From Thermocladium sp049965935 (GTDB taxonomy: Archaea > Thermoproteota > Thermoprotei > Thermoproteales > Thermocladiaceae), in contig JBMFVP010000029.1 of assembly GCA_049965935.1 (NCBI GenBank), positions 1 through 19,465 of the forward strand: a stretch of DNA of 19,465 bases, written 5' to 3'. Position 1 is the first letter of the stretch, and each line of letters starts with the position of its first letter. A program made the position numbers and the translations under genes. Shown here one piece after another: positions 1 to 6,002 of this stretch. Under the pieces are notes generated by a model. It ran no database searches. It saw only the letters and a list, made by a program, of their open reading frames with translations, and had not been told where the DNA came from.

Positions 1-1
1 A

Positions 2-727
2 GTACAACTATGGGGCAACCCAGTGAGGGAGTACTCGACAGGCTATGGAGCAGCCCTCTGGACCCGAAATGCAGCCCGCAAATTCCTTAAGGGCATCGAG
101 GGCGCCACGGTGGCGGTACAAGGATTCGGCAATGTTGGTTATTGGTTAAGCCACTTCCTGACAGAAATGGGAGCTAAAGTCATTGCAATAGGCGATATAG
201 GAGGCGCAATATATAACCCCAATGGATTTAATCCGGACGATGTGAAGACTGTGGAAAGGAAAACCGGCACTGTAGTCAATTACACCGGCTCCGGCACTAG
301 GAAGATAGGTATGGATGAATTACTGGCTCTGAACGTTGATATATTGGTTCCAGCAGCGGTGGAGGGAGTCATTAATTATTCAAACGCAAATGCAGTGAAG
401 GCAAAGCTAATAATGGAAGCCGCTAATGGGCCTGTAACATCGGATGCCGAGGAGATACTGTACAAGAGGGGCATATATGTGTTTCCAGATATAGGTGTAA
501 ACGCCGGTGGAGTCGTCATGAGTTACTTGGAGTGGGTTGAGAATCTGCAGTGGTTCATATGGGATGAGGAGGAGACCAAAAAGAAGCTTGACTACATGAT
601 AACTAATGCATTCAATAGGGTCTATGATAGATGGCAGAAAATGAATGGCGCGACAATAAGGGATGCTGCATACATAGATGCATTAGATAGGATATATCAA
701 GCTATGAAGTGGAGAGGCTGGATCTAA
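2..727 (+). CDS. gdhA: Glutamate dehydrogenase, C-terminal part (cut by window start)
   Basis: Oxidative deamination of glutamate to 2-oxoglutarate (or the reverse) with NAD(P). About 241 residues are visible. The reading frame is open from base 2, so the GTG at 23 is an internal Val, not the start. Roughly the first 40% of a ~420-residue family member lies upstream. Visible signatures are the 'LWGNPVREYSTGYG' segment, the Rossmann loop 'VQGFGNVG' with a following 'IAIGDIGG' (an acidic residue at the end of the second strand, so NAD use is possible but not proven), the 'VPAAVEG' and 'IMEAANGP' segments, and 'FPDIGVNAGGVVMSYLEW' near the end. These are characteristic of hexameric archaeal Glu/Leu/Phe/Val dehydrogenases. 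The gene ends at TAA 725-727 and is followed by a 175-nt spacer, so it is not obviously co-transcribed with the next gene. Confidence 0.95.
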   Translation, partial: VQLWGNPVREYSTGYGAALWTRNAARKFLKGIEGATVAVQGFGNVGYWLSHFLTEMGAKVIAIGDIGGAIYNPNGFNPDDVKTVERKTGTVVNYTGSGTRKIGMDELLALNVDILVPAAVEGVINYSNANAVKAKLIMEAANGPVTSDAEEILYKRGIYVFPDIGVNAGGVVMSYLEWVENLQWFIWDEEETKKKLDYMITNAFNRVYDRWQKMNGATIRDAAYIDALDRIYQAMKWRGWI

Positions 728-861
728 GAATACATTATATAATGCATTATTCTTAATAAATAATTTGACTCCTCGATTAACCGGGGGGATTTGTCTCTTT
801 ATTATTCCATTCCACATTAGATGCTTATTCTAGTTTCAAGAAGGATCGCGAAAGGAAGGGA

Positions 862-872
862 ATTATTTTTAA
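862..872 (+). promoter_or_regulatory. TATA box for the endonuclease IV-type gene
   Basis: The A/T tract 'attatttttaa' is centred about 36 nt before ATG 903. This predicts a transcript start near 893 and a leader of about ten nucleotides. The rest of the 728-902 spacer holds only a weak GC hairpin around 772-787 and T-rich stretches. Confidence 0.5.
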
Positions 873-902
873 CACGGCTGAGATAAGGATTAGCGTTGAG
901 AA

Positions 903-1748
903 ATGGCTGGGGTTCATATAGGTCCAGCCGGGGTTCCCATAACGCTGAGGCAAAGAAAAAGGAATGCCGGCACCATGGATGCAGTTAGATATGTTCGTGA
1001 AATCGGTTTAAATGCCATGGAGGTTGAGTTCGTTCAGGGAGTGCGCATGAGTATTGAGGCAGCTAAGGAAGTGGGTAAGATAGCTAAGGAAGTGGGGATT
1101 AGATTATCAATACATGCTCCATATTTCATTAATCTATGTAGTGATGAGGAGAACAAGGTCAATGCGAGCGTATCTAGGTTAAGGGAATCCCTTGAGCGTG
1201 GTGATGCGATGGGCGCTAAGGTAGTTGTTTTTCACCCGGCCTATTATGGGAAATTAGGTCATGAGGGTTGCTTTAACAAGGTTAAAAGCGAGGTGAATGA
1301 ATTAATCAAGTGGATGATGGATAATAACATAAACGTGAAGCTGGGGCTAGAGGTAATGGCTAGGGATTCACAGTTTGGTTCCCTTGATGAGACGATAAAT
1401 CTGGTCAAGGAATTATCAAGTGAATTAGTTACTGTTGTAATTGATTGGGGCCATGTGTATGCCCGTAATGGAGGTTCCATTAATTATGCGGAAATCCTAG
1501 ATAAGTGGATGGATGCTTTTCCAAGAGATGAATTACACACTCATTTCACATGTGTTAAATTCAGGAATGGGAAATGGGTGGATGAGCATGAACCAATGGA
1601 CGCGGAGACCCCACCGTTCGAACCCCTTGCAGTAGAGCTGGGAAAGAGAACTTTATCTATAACTATTATAAGCGAGACCCCGCTGATAGAGATTGATGCT
1701 ATTAAAATGAGGGATATGTTGATTAAACATGGAAATGAAATAAGTTAG
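903..1748 (+). CDS. nfo: Endonuclease IV (Nfo)-type AP endonuclease / TIM-barrel metalloenzyme
   Basis: A 281-residue TIM-barrel protein of the xylose isomerase-like/AP endonuclease 2 superfamily. Family members of the Nfo branch cleave DNA 5' of abasic sites during base excision repair with a trinuclear zinc centre. All nine zinc ligands known from E. coli Nfo have counterparts in order and spacing: H71 ('SIHAPY'), H111 ('VFHPAYY'), E150 ('LGLEVMA'), D181 and H184 ('VIDWGHVY', same D-x-x-H spacing), H214 ('HTHF'), D227 and H229 ('DEH'), and E258 ('ISETP'). The N-terminal 'IGPAGVPIT' and 'MEVEFVQGVRM' match the archaeal endonuclease IV subgroup as I remember it. Automatic pipelines may call it a sugar phosphate isomerase/epimerase, which shares the fold but not the full ligand set. 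Length suits Nfo (~280). It has its own promoter and no operon partner. Confidence 0.75.
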   Translation: MAGVHIGPAGVPITLRQRKRNAGTMDAVRYVREIGLNAMEVEFVQGVRMSIEAAKEVGKIAKEVGIRLSIHAPYFINLCSDEENKVNASVSRLRESLERGDAMGAKVVVFHPAYYGKLGHEGCFNKVKSEVNELIKWMMDNNINVKLGLEVMARDSQFGSLDETINLVKELSSELVTVVIDWGHVYARNGGSINYAEILDKWMDAFPRDELHTHFTCVKFRNGKWVDEHEPMDAETPPFEPLAVELGKRTLSITIISETPLIEIDAIKMRDMLIKHGNEIS

Positions 1749-1780
1749 TTAATCGCATTTACAGAAAGAGGGGATTAATG

Positions 1781-1820
1781 CGGAAAGTCTCGCCATTTAG
1801 GACAGGGAGGAGGTCAGTTA
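1781..1820 (+). repeat. Degenerate IS200/IS605-like right end, copy A
   Basis: Lies between the endonuclease and carboxypeptidase genes. The core 'ccatttagg' followed by 'gggaggaggtcagtta' (1793-1820) matches copy D (12545-12573) and copy C (10711-10738) position by position, with a short internal deletion relative to D. The 'ttta' loop between C-rich and G-rich arms and the terminal 'gaggaggtcag' are what I know from right ends of archaeal TnpB-bearing elements. No coding remnant is convincing here. A 6-bp inverted repeat (cgcatt 1754-1759 / aatgcg 1777-1782) precedes it. Confidence 0.45.
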
Positions 1821-1839
1821 ATTTGGGTTCCTCATCTTA

Positions 1840-1934
1840 AAGAGCGGGCTTGACGATAGTTTGCAATAGTCTGTAACACATTTACGTAACTTTAGCGGCA
1901 ATACCATAAAATATTAAAATGCGAGCCCGCTCTT
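1840..1934. repeat. 11-bp inverted repeat flanking the carboxypeptidase promoter
   Basis: 'aagagcgggct' (1840-1850) is repeated as its exact reverse complement at 1924-1934, 73 bp apart. The TATA box lies between the arms and the right arm ends just before the predicted ATG 1940. It could be a bound operator pair, a remnant of an insertion, or chance. Confidence 0.4.
1908..1919 (+). promoter_or_regulatory. TATA box that decides the carboxypeptidase start
   Basis: 'aaaatattaaaa' is centred about 26 nt before ATG 1940, predicting a leaderless transcript from there. The earlier in-frame ATG at 1919 overlaps this box and would not be transcribed. Confidence 0.6.
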
Positions 1935-1939
1935 CGCTT

Positions 1940-3403
1940 ATGGTTTTCGAGAACCCCACGATAAGGGAAATCCTAGATAGGTATAAACAGATCTGGGCTT
2001 TACGACATGCCTCTGCATTAATGGATTGGGATGTGCAGACATATATGCCGCCCCAAGGCATAGAGCACAGAAGCATAGCGATCGCTCAATTAAGTCTCCT
2101 TAGTCAGAAATTCATAACTGATCCATCATTTATTGCATTAGTGGAGAAGGCCGAGGGAGCAGAATTAAATGATTATGAGAGAGGAGTAGTGCGAGTGCTT
2201 AAGCGAGAAATAAAGTATAATACTAAGATACCGCCAAAGTTATTAGAGGAAATAACGGTAACGACTCAGGAGGCTACCGTTGCATGGCGCGAGGCTCGAG
2301 AGAAATCTAACTTCTCCCTATTTAAGCCTAGACTTGAGAAAATAATAGAATTGTCACGACAAGTCGCGGAGAAACTAGGTTATGAAGGGCATCCATATAA
2401 TGCATTGCTCGATTTATATGAGGAGGGATTCACAGTGACCGATGCAGATGCAATCTTCTCTAAACTAGTTCCCAGCTTGAGAAGCATAATTAATAAGCAG
2501 AAAATGCCATCCCACAGCCCGCTTGAGGATGTAAAATATGAGAGGGGCCCCGCCGAGGCCATGATAAATGACATATTGAGGACGATGGGTTATGATTTCA
2601 ATAGGTTCAGAGTGGATGTTTCTCCTCATCCATTTACAATAGGACTTGGTCCTCGGGACGTGAGGATTACCGTTAGATATGAGGGCATAGATTTCAAGCG
2701 GGTTCTATTTTCAGCAATACATGAGGGAGGACATGCACTTTATGAGCTGCAGCTTGATGAATCCCTTGCCATGACTCCAATATTTGATGGAGCGTCAATG
2801 GGCATCCATGAGTCTCAGTCCAGGTTCTGGGAAAACATAGTTGGTCGCAGCAAATCATTTGTTGAAGCAATGTATCCCATAATGAGAAAGCACCTAAGTT
2901 TTCTCAGCGGCTATTCGCCGAGTGATCTATATATTTACTTCAACACGGTTAAGCCTAGCCTAATTAGGGTTGATGCTGATGAAGTAACGTATAATATGCA
3001 TATAGCAGTTAGGTATGAGTTAGAGAAATTAATGTTAACCGGTGAGGTAAAGGTAGGCGATTTGCCTGAGCTCTGGAATAGAAAAATGGAGGAGTACTTA
3101 GGGATCCATCCATCCAATGACGCTGAAGGGGTTTTGCAGGACATTCACTGGAGCCAGGGATCCATAGGATATTTCCCAACATATACCTTAGGCAATCTGG
3201 TCGCAGCGATGGTGGGGCACTTCGCCGGGAAATTGCTTGATGAAGTTGCAGAGCTTAAGTTTGATGGTTTAAAGACATGGCTACGCGAGAAGATTCATAG
3301 GTATGGAGCAACATATGATCCAAAAACACTTCTTAAGAAATCATTTGGAGAATCATATAACCCGGATTACCTAATAAATTACTTAAGCAGGAAATACCTA
3401 TAA
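1940..3403 (+). CDS. M32 family metallocarboxypeptidase (carboxypeptidase Taq type)
   Basis: Zinc (or cobalt) dependent cytoplasmic carboxypeptidase releasing C-terminal residues from peptides; broad specificity is usual in the family. 487 residues from ATG 1940, close to the family norm of ~500. M32 signatures occur in order: 'HPFTIGLGPRDVRITVRY' (ending at residue 247), the zinc motif HEGGH (H261, H265) with catalytic E262, 'HESQSRFWEN' whose E291 is the third zinc ligand, 'IRVDADEVTYNMHIAVRYE' and 'QGSIGYFPTYTLGN'. No signal peptide is seen. The start at 1940 is preferred over 1919 because of the TATA position. The gene stands alone, preceded by repeat copy A and followed by copy B. Confidence 0.93.
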   Translation: MVFENPTIREILDRYKQIWALRHASALMDWDVQTYMPPQGIEHRSIAIAQLSLLSQKFITDPSFIALVEKAEGAELNDYERGVVRVLKREIKYNTKIPPKLLEEITVTTQEATVAWREAREKSNFSLFKPRLEKIIELSRQVAEKLGYEGHPYNALLDLYEEGFTVTDADAIFSKLVPSLRSIINKQKMPSHSPLEDVKYERGPAEAMINDILRTMGYDFNRFRVDVSPHPFTIGLGPRDVRITVRYEGIDFKRVLFSAIHEGGHALYELQLDESLAMTPIFDGASMGIHESQSRFWENIVGRSKSFVEAMYPIMRKHLSFLSGYSPSDLYIYFNTVKPSLIRVDADEVTYNMHIAVRYELEKLMLTGEVKVGDLPELWNRKMEEYLGIHPSNDAEGVLQDIHWSQGSIGYFPTYTLGNLVAAMVGHFAGKLLDEVAELKFDGLKTWLREKIHRYGATYDPKTLLKKSFGESYNPDYLINYLSRKYL

Positions 3404-3432
3404 TGCAATGAATGATAAGGCTCACCTTAGAT

Positions 3433-3474
3433 CCGGGGAATTCCCGCTCATCAAGGCGGAGAGGGTGTCAAGAG
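3433..3474 (+). repeat. Possible weak right-end-like hairpin, copy B
   Basis: In the 242-nt spacer after the carboxypeptidase. 'ccggggaattcccgc', then 'caaggcgg', then 'agagggtgtcaagag', has the same order as copies A, C and D (G/C stem, short loop, purine-rich strand ending in a 'tca' motif) but is much more diverged. It contains the perfect palindrome gggaattccc (3436-3445) and a ccgc/gcgg stem, so it might also be an ordinary transcript-end hairpin. The rest of the spacer up to the TATA box at 3608 shows nothing recognisable. Confidence 0.25.
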
Positions 3475-3607
3475 AATGAGCATATGGGTCTTTTCCTTCT
3501 CTAAATAATTGTAAACTTCATCCATTAAGGTGTGGTATCAATGCCTTTATGTTTAACAATTAGTGGGTAAGTCCCTCATTATTAGTTTAATTTGTAGGTG
3601 GGAATGC

Positions 3608-3620
3608 AAAATATTTATTA
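3608..3620 (+). promoter_or_regulatory. TATA box of the three-gene operon
   Basis: 'aaaatatttatta' is centred about 32 nt upstream of ATG 3646, giving a predicted 5' leader of about 6 nt. It is the only good promoter before the three overlapping genes, so they are probably one transcript. Confidence 0.55.
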
Positions 3621-3645
3621 GGCTGTGAATATACATATGAAATGA

Positions 3646-4035
3646 ATGTTCATTAGGCTGTATAATGCCTCAACCGCATTACGGGAGATAGAGAGCGAAT
3701 TGGAGTCGCTTAGGAATGTGAAGGTTGAATTGGAGTCATTGATTGTGAGGGAAGATAATAACTCAAACTTCGAGAAAAAGCTTCAACGCATCACAACTGT
3801 GAGGAGCATAGGGTATAAGGCATCATCGATTGGCGGGGATTTTGAGGTACTGATAATGCCTGCTTCGCTTCATTTGAAGGGGAAGCTCAGCGATATAATG
3901 AATGAAATAGCGAAAATAATAGAGCAACTGGAGAAGATAAAGGGAGTTATTAGCAAGATAGATGGCATTAACTCGGCGGGTTTCATAATGGTCTTGGCTG
4001 GAGGCAATAAGCCTAAGGTGGTGGTTTTACCATGA
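3646..4035 (+). CDS. Unknown coiled-coil/beta protein, first gene of a three-gene operon
   Basis: 129 residues, not recognised. Visible layout: an N-terminal amphipathic helix with heptad-like spacing (residues ~8-36, 'ALREIESELESL'), a beta segment 'FEVLIMPA' (~66-73), a second helix 'KLSDIMNEIAKIIEQLEKI' (~79-98), and a C-terminal beta hairpin 'FIMVLAGG...PKVVVLP'. The coil-beta-coil order is reminiscent of prefoldin-like subunits, but no family signature is visible and I make no functional claim. The next gene starts inside the stop codon (ATGA at 4032-4035), so they are translationally coupled. The same architecture is seen in the next gene, which suggests paralogous partners. No signal peptide or membrane segment. 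Confidence 0.8.
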   Translation: MFIRLYNASTALREIESELESLRNVKVELESLIVREDNNSNFEKKLQRITTVRSIGYKASSIGGDFEVLIMPASLHLKGKLSDIMNEIAKIIEQLEKIKGVISKIDGINSAGFIMVLAGGNKPKVVVLP

Positions 4036-4487
4036 GTGCTCGGCGATCATCCAAGGTCGATGAGCCTGAGAAGACGATTAATTATACCACATTGAGGGAG
4101 CTCAGCGATAAAATAGAAAGGCAAATAAGGGAAATCGAGGATAGAATAAACGAATTAAGCGGATTGCATAAGTCAATGATGGGAGCCATTGATTCCCCAA
4201 ACAATATTAGGTATAGAAAAATAGAGCTTGGCGGCAAGATTGGACAAGGATTTCCCGTCTTAGTGATGGATTCTAATCCAGATAGTTACGCATTCTATGT
4301 GCAGGAATCGCTGGACTTCTATAGGTTGGATTATAAGAAATTAACTGTAATTAGGGATGAGTTGAGGGCGCTCCTTAAAATGAATATGGGAGATGTCACT
4401 GTGATGTACCTATCCATGAGTGGGGTACCCTCCAGGATAGTTATATTTCCAAGGACTAGGCTGGATGAGAGGAGGTCAAGCCCATGA
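4032..4487 (+). CDS. Unknown coiled-coil/beta protein, second gene of the operon
   Basis: 151 residues, not recognised. A charged N-terminus is followed by a strong coiled-coil stretch 'LREILSDKIE'-like (actual residues ~21-49, rich in E/R/I/L at heptad spacing), a beta segment 'FPVLVMDS' (~76-83), a second helix 'YRLDYKKLTVIRDELRALL' (~97-115), and a terminal beta hairpin with 'VTVMYLSMSGVPSRIVIFP'. The order matches the upstream protein (coil, 'f-VL-M' strand, coil, hairpin ending in '(V/I)V(L/F)P'), so the two may be divergent paralogues forming a hetero-oligomer. It overlaps both neighbours by 4 nt. Only a weak 'ggtggt' precedes its start, consistent with translational re-initiation. Confidence 0.8.
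   Translation: MSARRSSKVDEPEKTINYTTLRELSDKIERQIREIEDRINELSGLHKSMMGAIDSPNNIRYRKIELGGKIGQGFPVLVMDSNPDSYAFYVQESLDFYRLDYKKLTVIRDELRALLKMNMGDVTVMYLSMSGVPSRIVIFPRTRLDERRSSP
4471..4476 (+). promoter_or_regulatory. Shine-Dalgarno for the third operon gene
   Basis: 'ggaggt' lies 7 nt before ATG 4484. It is the clearest ribosome binding site in the window, on an operon-internal gene, in contrast with the leaderless single genes. Confidence 0.7.
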
Positions 4488-5062
4488 TAATAACAACCAA
4501 CATGAATCCCAACGAGTTGAAGATCTTATTTTCACGGTTGTCTAGTTATGTTGAGGCATGGAGCATCATCTCAGTGCATCAATTCAATATCGATGGTTTG
4601 AATTCCTTGCTGGACATTTTTAAGGAGAAGAAAATAAAGGCTAACTTGATTCAAGGCACTGAATCGCCGGTTACAGATATTGATGGAGTTGATGTTGTCT
4701 TCGCCGTGACTAGATCAAGCTACTTAGAGTATATGAGGCTCTTCCTGGACAACATGAGCAAGGAAATTGGAATGCTTCGGGAAGCGGTGATGTTGGTCAG
4801 CAAGGTAATTACGCCACCACCCTCTATTCTCTACGTGAATGGACCATATGGTTTGTTGGTGATTGGGAGGAGCGCTAATTTCCATTTCGCGCCCGGAGGT
4901 GCCTTGCCTGAGAAACCAGCCGAACCGAAGCCATTGCCGCAGCCGGAAGGCCTTGACCCAGCTGAACGCGCGCGTGTGATTAAGGTAATAGATAATGTAT
5001 TAAGTAGGATAAGTCCCATCTCGGTTAAACAAGTCGTGGTTGTTGATAATAAAAAGCAATGA
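4484..5062 (+). CDS. Unknown protein, third gene of the operon
   Basis: 192 residues, not recognised. Residues ~9-60 alternate helices and strands ('VEAWSIISVHQF', 'KIKANLIQG'). 'VDVVFAV' (~66-72) is followed by a long helix 'YLEYMRLFLDNMSKEIGML' and 'REAVMLVSKVI', then a hairpin 'ILYVNGPYGLLVIG' (~114-127), a proline-rich linker (~138-160, repeated P/E/K), and a C-terminal helix-strand unit ending 'VKQVVVVDNKKQ'. The middle (strand, long helix, GP-turn hairpin) resembles the second half of the two upstream proteins. Its ATG overlaps the previous stop (ATGA 4484-4487) and it has a good Shine-Dalgarno. The tail after the linker may be a separate binding module. Confidence 0.8.
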   Translation: MIITTNMNPNELKILFSRLSSYVEAWSIISVHQFNIDGLNSLLDIFKEKKIKANLIQGTESPVTDIDGVDVVFAVTRSSYLEYMRLFLDNMSKEIGMLREAVMLVSKVITPPPSILYVNGPYGLLVIGRSANFHFAPGGALPEKPAEPKPLPQPEGLDPAERARVIKVIDNVLSRISPISVKQVVVVDNKKQ

Positions 5063-5089
5063 ATAGCTCTAAATTCTTAGGGATAAATG

Positions 5090-5098
5090 TTTTTATTT
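5090..5098 (+). promoter_or_regulatory. TATA box of the SBDS gene
   Basis: 'tttttattt' is centred about 26 nt upstream of ATG 5120, so the SBDS message should be leaderless and separately initiated from the preceding operon. Confidence 0.6.
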
Positions 5099-5119
5099 GA
5101 GGACTAGCCTAATCACGTT

Positions 5120-5815
5120 ATGGGGAAAGCCATAGTGATAAAGTATGAATCCAAGGGGGAACACTTCGAGATATTGGTTGATCCAGATGCTGCGCTTGAT
5201 ATGAAGCTTGGAAAGCCCGTGAGCATAGATAAGGTCCTTATAAGTGACACGATATATAAGGACTCCAGAAGAGGACTTCGTGCATCTGAGAGTTCATTGA
5301 AGAAGGTCTTCGGCACCACGGATCCACGCAAGGTTGCTGAGCTAATGATAAGGAATGGAGAAGTACCGCTAACAGCGGAGCAGCGGAAGAGGTTGCTTGA
5401 CGAGAAGAGACGGCAAATAGTGGAATGGATAAGTAGGAACTGCATAGACACGCGTACAAGGGCTCCGGTTCCTCCACAGAGGGTTGAGCTAGCCATGCAG
5501 CAAGCCGATGTAGCTATTGACCCATTCAAGCCGGTGGAGGAGCAGGTTAATGACGTGATAAAGGCGATTCAACGGGCGCTGCCCATAAAGGTAGCCGTGG
5601 CTGTTTTCGAATTAAAAGTTCCAGCTGAATATGCTCAGAAGGTTAAGTCGCATGTAATGCATATGGGGAGGGTAGTGAAGGAGACATACGACTCTGAGGG
5701 CAATTTACTGCTTGAGCTAGAGGCGCCTGCCGGCATGCAGGACTCAATTCTCTCCAGGGCCAACGAAATAACGCATGGAAACAGCGAAATCAGGCTGGTC
5801 AATATCACGAAATAA
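5120..5815 (+). CDS. sdo1: SBDS family ribosome maturation protein
   Basis: Archaeal orthologue of Shwachman-Bodian-Diamond syndrome protein/Sdo1, which acts on the large ribosomal subunit with the EF-2-like GTPase (release of aIF6 is the eukaryotic role; in archaea partly inferred). 231 residues, typical length. The N-terminal FYSH domain (1-~90) carries 'VLISDTIYKDSRRGLRAS'. The central helical domain has 'GEVPLTAEQRKRLLDEKR', 'NCIDTRTRAPVPPQRVELAM' and 'IDPFKPVEEQ'. The C-terminal ferredoxin-like domain spans ~165-231. In many archaea SBDS heads the exosome (rrp4-rrp41) superoperon; here it is followed by a tRNA gene instead, so that linkage is broken. The three-gene unknown operon ends 57 nt upstream on the same strand. 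Confidence 0.95.
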   Translation: MGKAIVIKYESKGEHFEILVDPDAALDMKLGKPVSIDKVLISDTIYKDSRRGLRASESSLKKVFGTTDPRKVAELMIRNGEVPLTAEQRKRLLDEKRRQIVEWISRNCIDTRTRAPVPPQRVELAMQQADVAIDPFKPVEEQVNDVIKAIQRALPIKVAVAVFELKVPAEYAQKVKSHVMHMGRVVKETYDSEGNLLLELEAPAGMQDSILSRANEITHGNSEIRLVNITK

Positions 5816-5842
5816 GTTTGTTAAAGCGGCATGTAGGTAGGG

Positions 5843-5857
5843 AAAAATTTTTAAATT
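5843..5857 (+). promoter_or_regulatory. TATA box of the initiator tRNA gene
   Basis: 'aaaaatttttaaatt' contains a TATA core centred 27 nt before the first base of the tRNA. Confidence 0.55.
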
Positions 5858-5878
5858 AATCGTGGCAAGACATCGATC

Positions 5879-5952
5879 AGCAGGGTGGGGAAGCCTGGTA
5901 TCCTGCGGGGCTCATAACCCCGTGGTCGGCGGTTCGAATCCGCCCCCTGCTA
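5879..5952 (+). tRNA. Initiator tRNA-Met (CAT)
   Basis: It folds into a full cloverleaf: acceptor agcaggg/ccctgct, anticodon stem cgggg/ccccg with loop ctcataa (anticodon CAT at 5913-5915), and T arm ggcgg-ttcgaat-ccgcc. The A1-U72 pair and three consecutive G-C pairs at the base of the anticodon loop are the established hallmarks of archaeal initiator tRNA. There is no intron and the 3' CCA is not encoded. Confidence 0.95.
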
Positions 5953-5972
5953 TTATATTCCTCCATGGTAAT

Positions 5973-5984
5973 GCTTAAATATTT
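5973..5984 (+). promoter_or_regulatory. TATA box of the dehydrogenase/hydratase fusion gene
   Basis: 'gcttaaatattt' is centred about 24-25 nt before ATG 6003, so the message is predicted to be leaderless. Confidence 0.6.
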
Positions 5985-6002
5985 CAATGAATTCGATCGA
6001 CT

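Noticed and set aside
5113..5529. 138-codon minus-strand frame opposite SBDS
   Set aside because: SBDS is unambiguous on the plus strand; the reverse frame has no recognisable composition or promoter.
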